This document shows positions 63,910-64,000 of a stretch of DNA of 64,000 nt, in pieces. Below the pieces are notes generated by a model. It was not told the origin of the DNA. It worked only from the letters and a program-made list of their open reading frames with translations, and did not search any database. The translations under genes and the position numbers were made by a program. Every line of letters begins with the position of its first letter. Position 1 is the first letter of the stretch. The stretch is taken from NCBI GenBank assembly GCA_030144725.1, contig JASKMD010000005.1, forward strand, positions 2,225,476 to 2,289,475. Direction: 5' to 3'. This DNA is from Haematococcus lacustris. Its lineage: Eukaryota; Chlorophyta; Chlorophyceae; Chlamydomonadales; Haematococcaceae.

Positions 63910-64000
63910 TGAGGGGTAAGAGGCTTAGCAAGAAGAAGCGCCAACACCTGCAAGAGCTGAATGCCTCACCCAAGGCAGGATTTAAGTGTTGCCCCAATGG
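63910..64000 (+). CDS. Partial ORF cut by the window end, basic N-terminus
   Basis: The ATG at 63910 opens MRGKRLSKKKRQHLQELNAS and then FKCCPNG, still open at the last base. The Lys/Arg cluster is like a nuclear-localisation signal, and the Cys pair might begin a zinc-binding motif. There is too little sequence to assign. Confidence 0.35.

Overview
The window is nuclear DNA of a chlorophyte green alga, most likely of the Volvocales/Chlamydomonadales (a Haematococcus- or Chlamydomonas-like genome; the genus is a guess). The reasons are very high GC, genes split into many short exons by GT-AG and some GC-AG introns, runs of CAG/CTG (polyGln, polyAla, polySer) inside conserved proteins, abundant short tandem repeats in introns, and eukaryote-only families (PEX10, kinesin, DENN, F-box). 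Exon joins were checked by reading phase wherever exact ends are given; joins I could not close are flagged.

Layout. 0.7-6.0 kb (+): a multi-exon protein with a signal peptide that looks like a secreted TIM-barrel glycoside hydrolase. 7.0-9.5 kb (+): PEX10, the peroxisomal RING E3, complete in four exons. 10.0-13.2 kb (-): a BMT5-like (DUF2431) rRNA methyltransferase, complete in seven exons. 13.2-24.4 kb is mobile-element territory: a DDE-type transposase-like gene (-, 14.9-17.7 kb) and a near-intact Fanzor gene (+, 19.4-22.3 kb), the eukaryotic relative of TnpB RNA-guided nucleases, with all three RuvC acidic positions present. 24.5-37.6 kb (+): a very large multi-exon helical protein I cannot assign. 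37.7-46.9 kb (+): a kinesin, probably kinesin-6-like, whose 14 exons close in frame to about 1001 residues. 46.9-49.1 kb: an AT-richer island with small ORFs and inverted/direct repeats. 49.1-54.8 kb (+): a DENN-domain (Rab exchange factor type) protein with several frame breaks at poly-C runs, followed by a 500-N assembly gap (55156-55655). 56.3-58.5 kb (-): an unassigned Ser/Gly/Ala-rich protein. 59.3-62.2 kb (-): an F-box/LRR-like protein, complete in four exons. 63.9 kb to the edge: the start of a further ORF.

The most notable system is the Fanzor family. Besides the near-intact copy, three decayed C-terminal fragments lie antisense inside introns of three different host genes (the large unknown gene, the kinesin and the DENN gene). 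A 173-nt non-coding block just downstream of the intact Fanzor stop codon recurs at about 92% identity, without indels, as a solo copy at 9743-9915. That is where the guide RNA and right end of such an element would be expected. All copies that cover the region share an altered zinc-ribbon motif, and the intact copy's 3' splice acceptor has been tandemly amplified four times. The host genes themselves show no operon-like relationship; they are ordinary independent nuclear genes with element debris between and within them.
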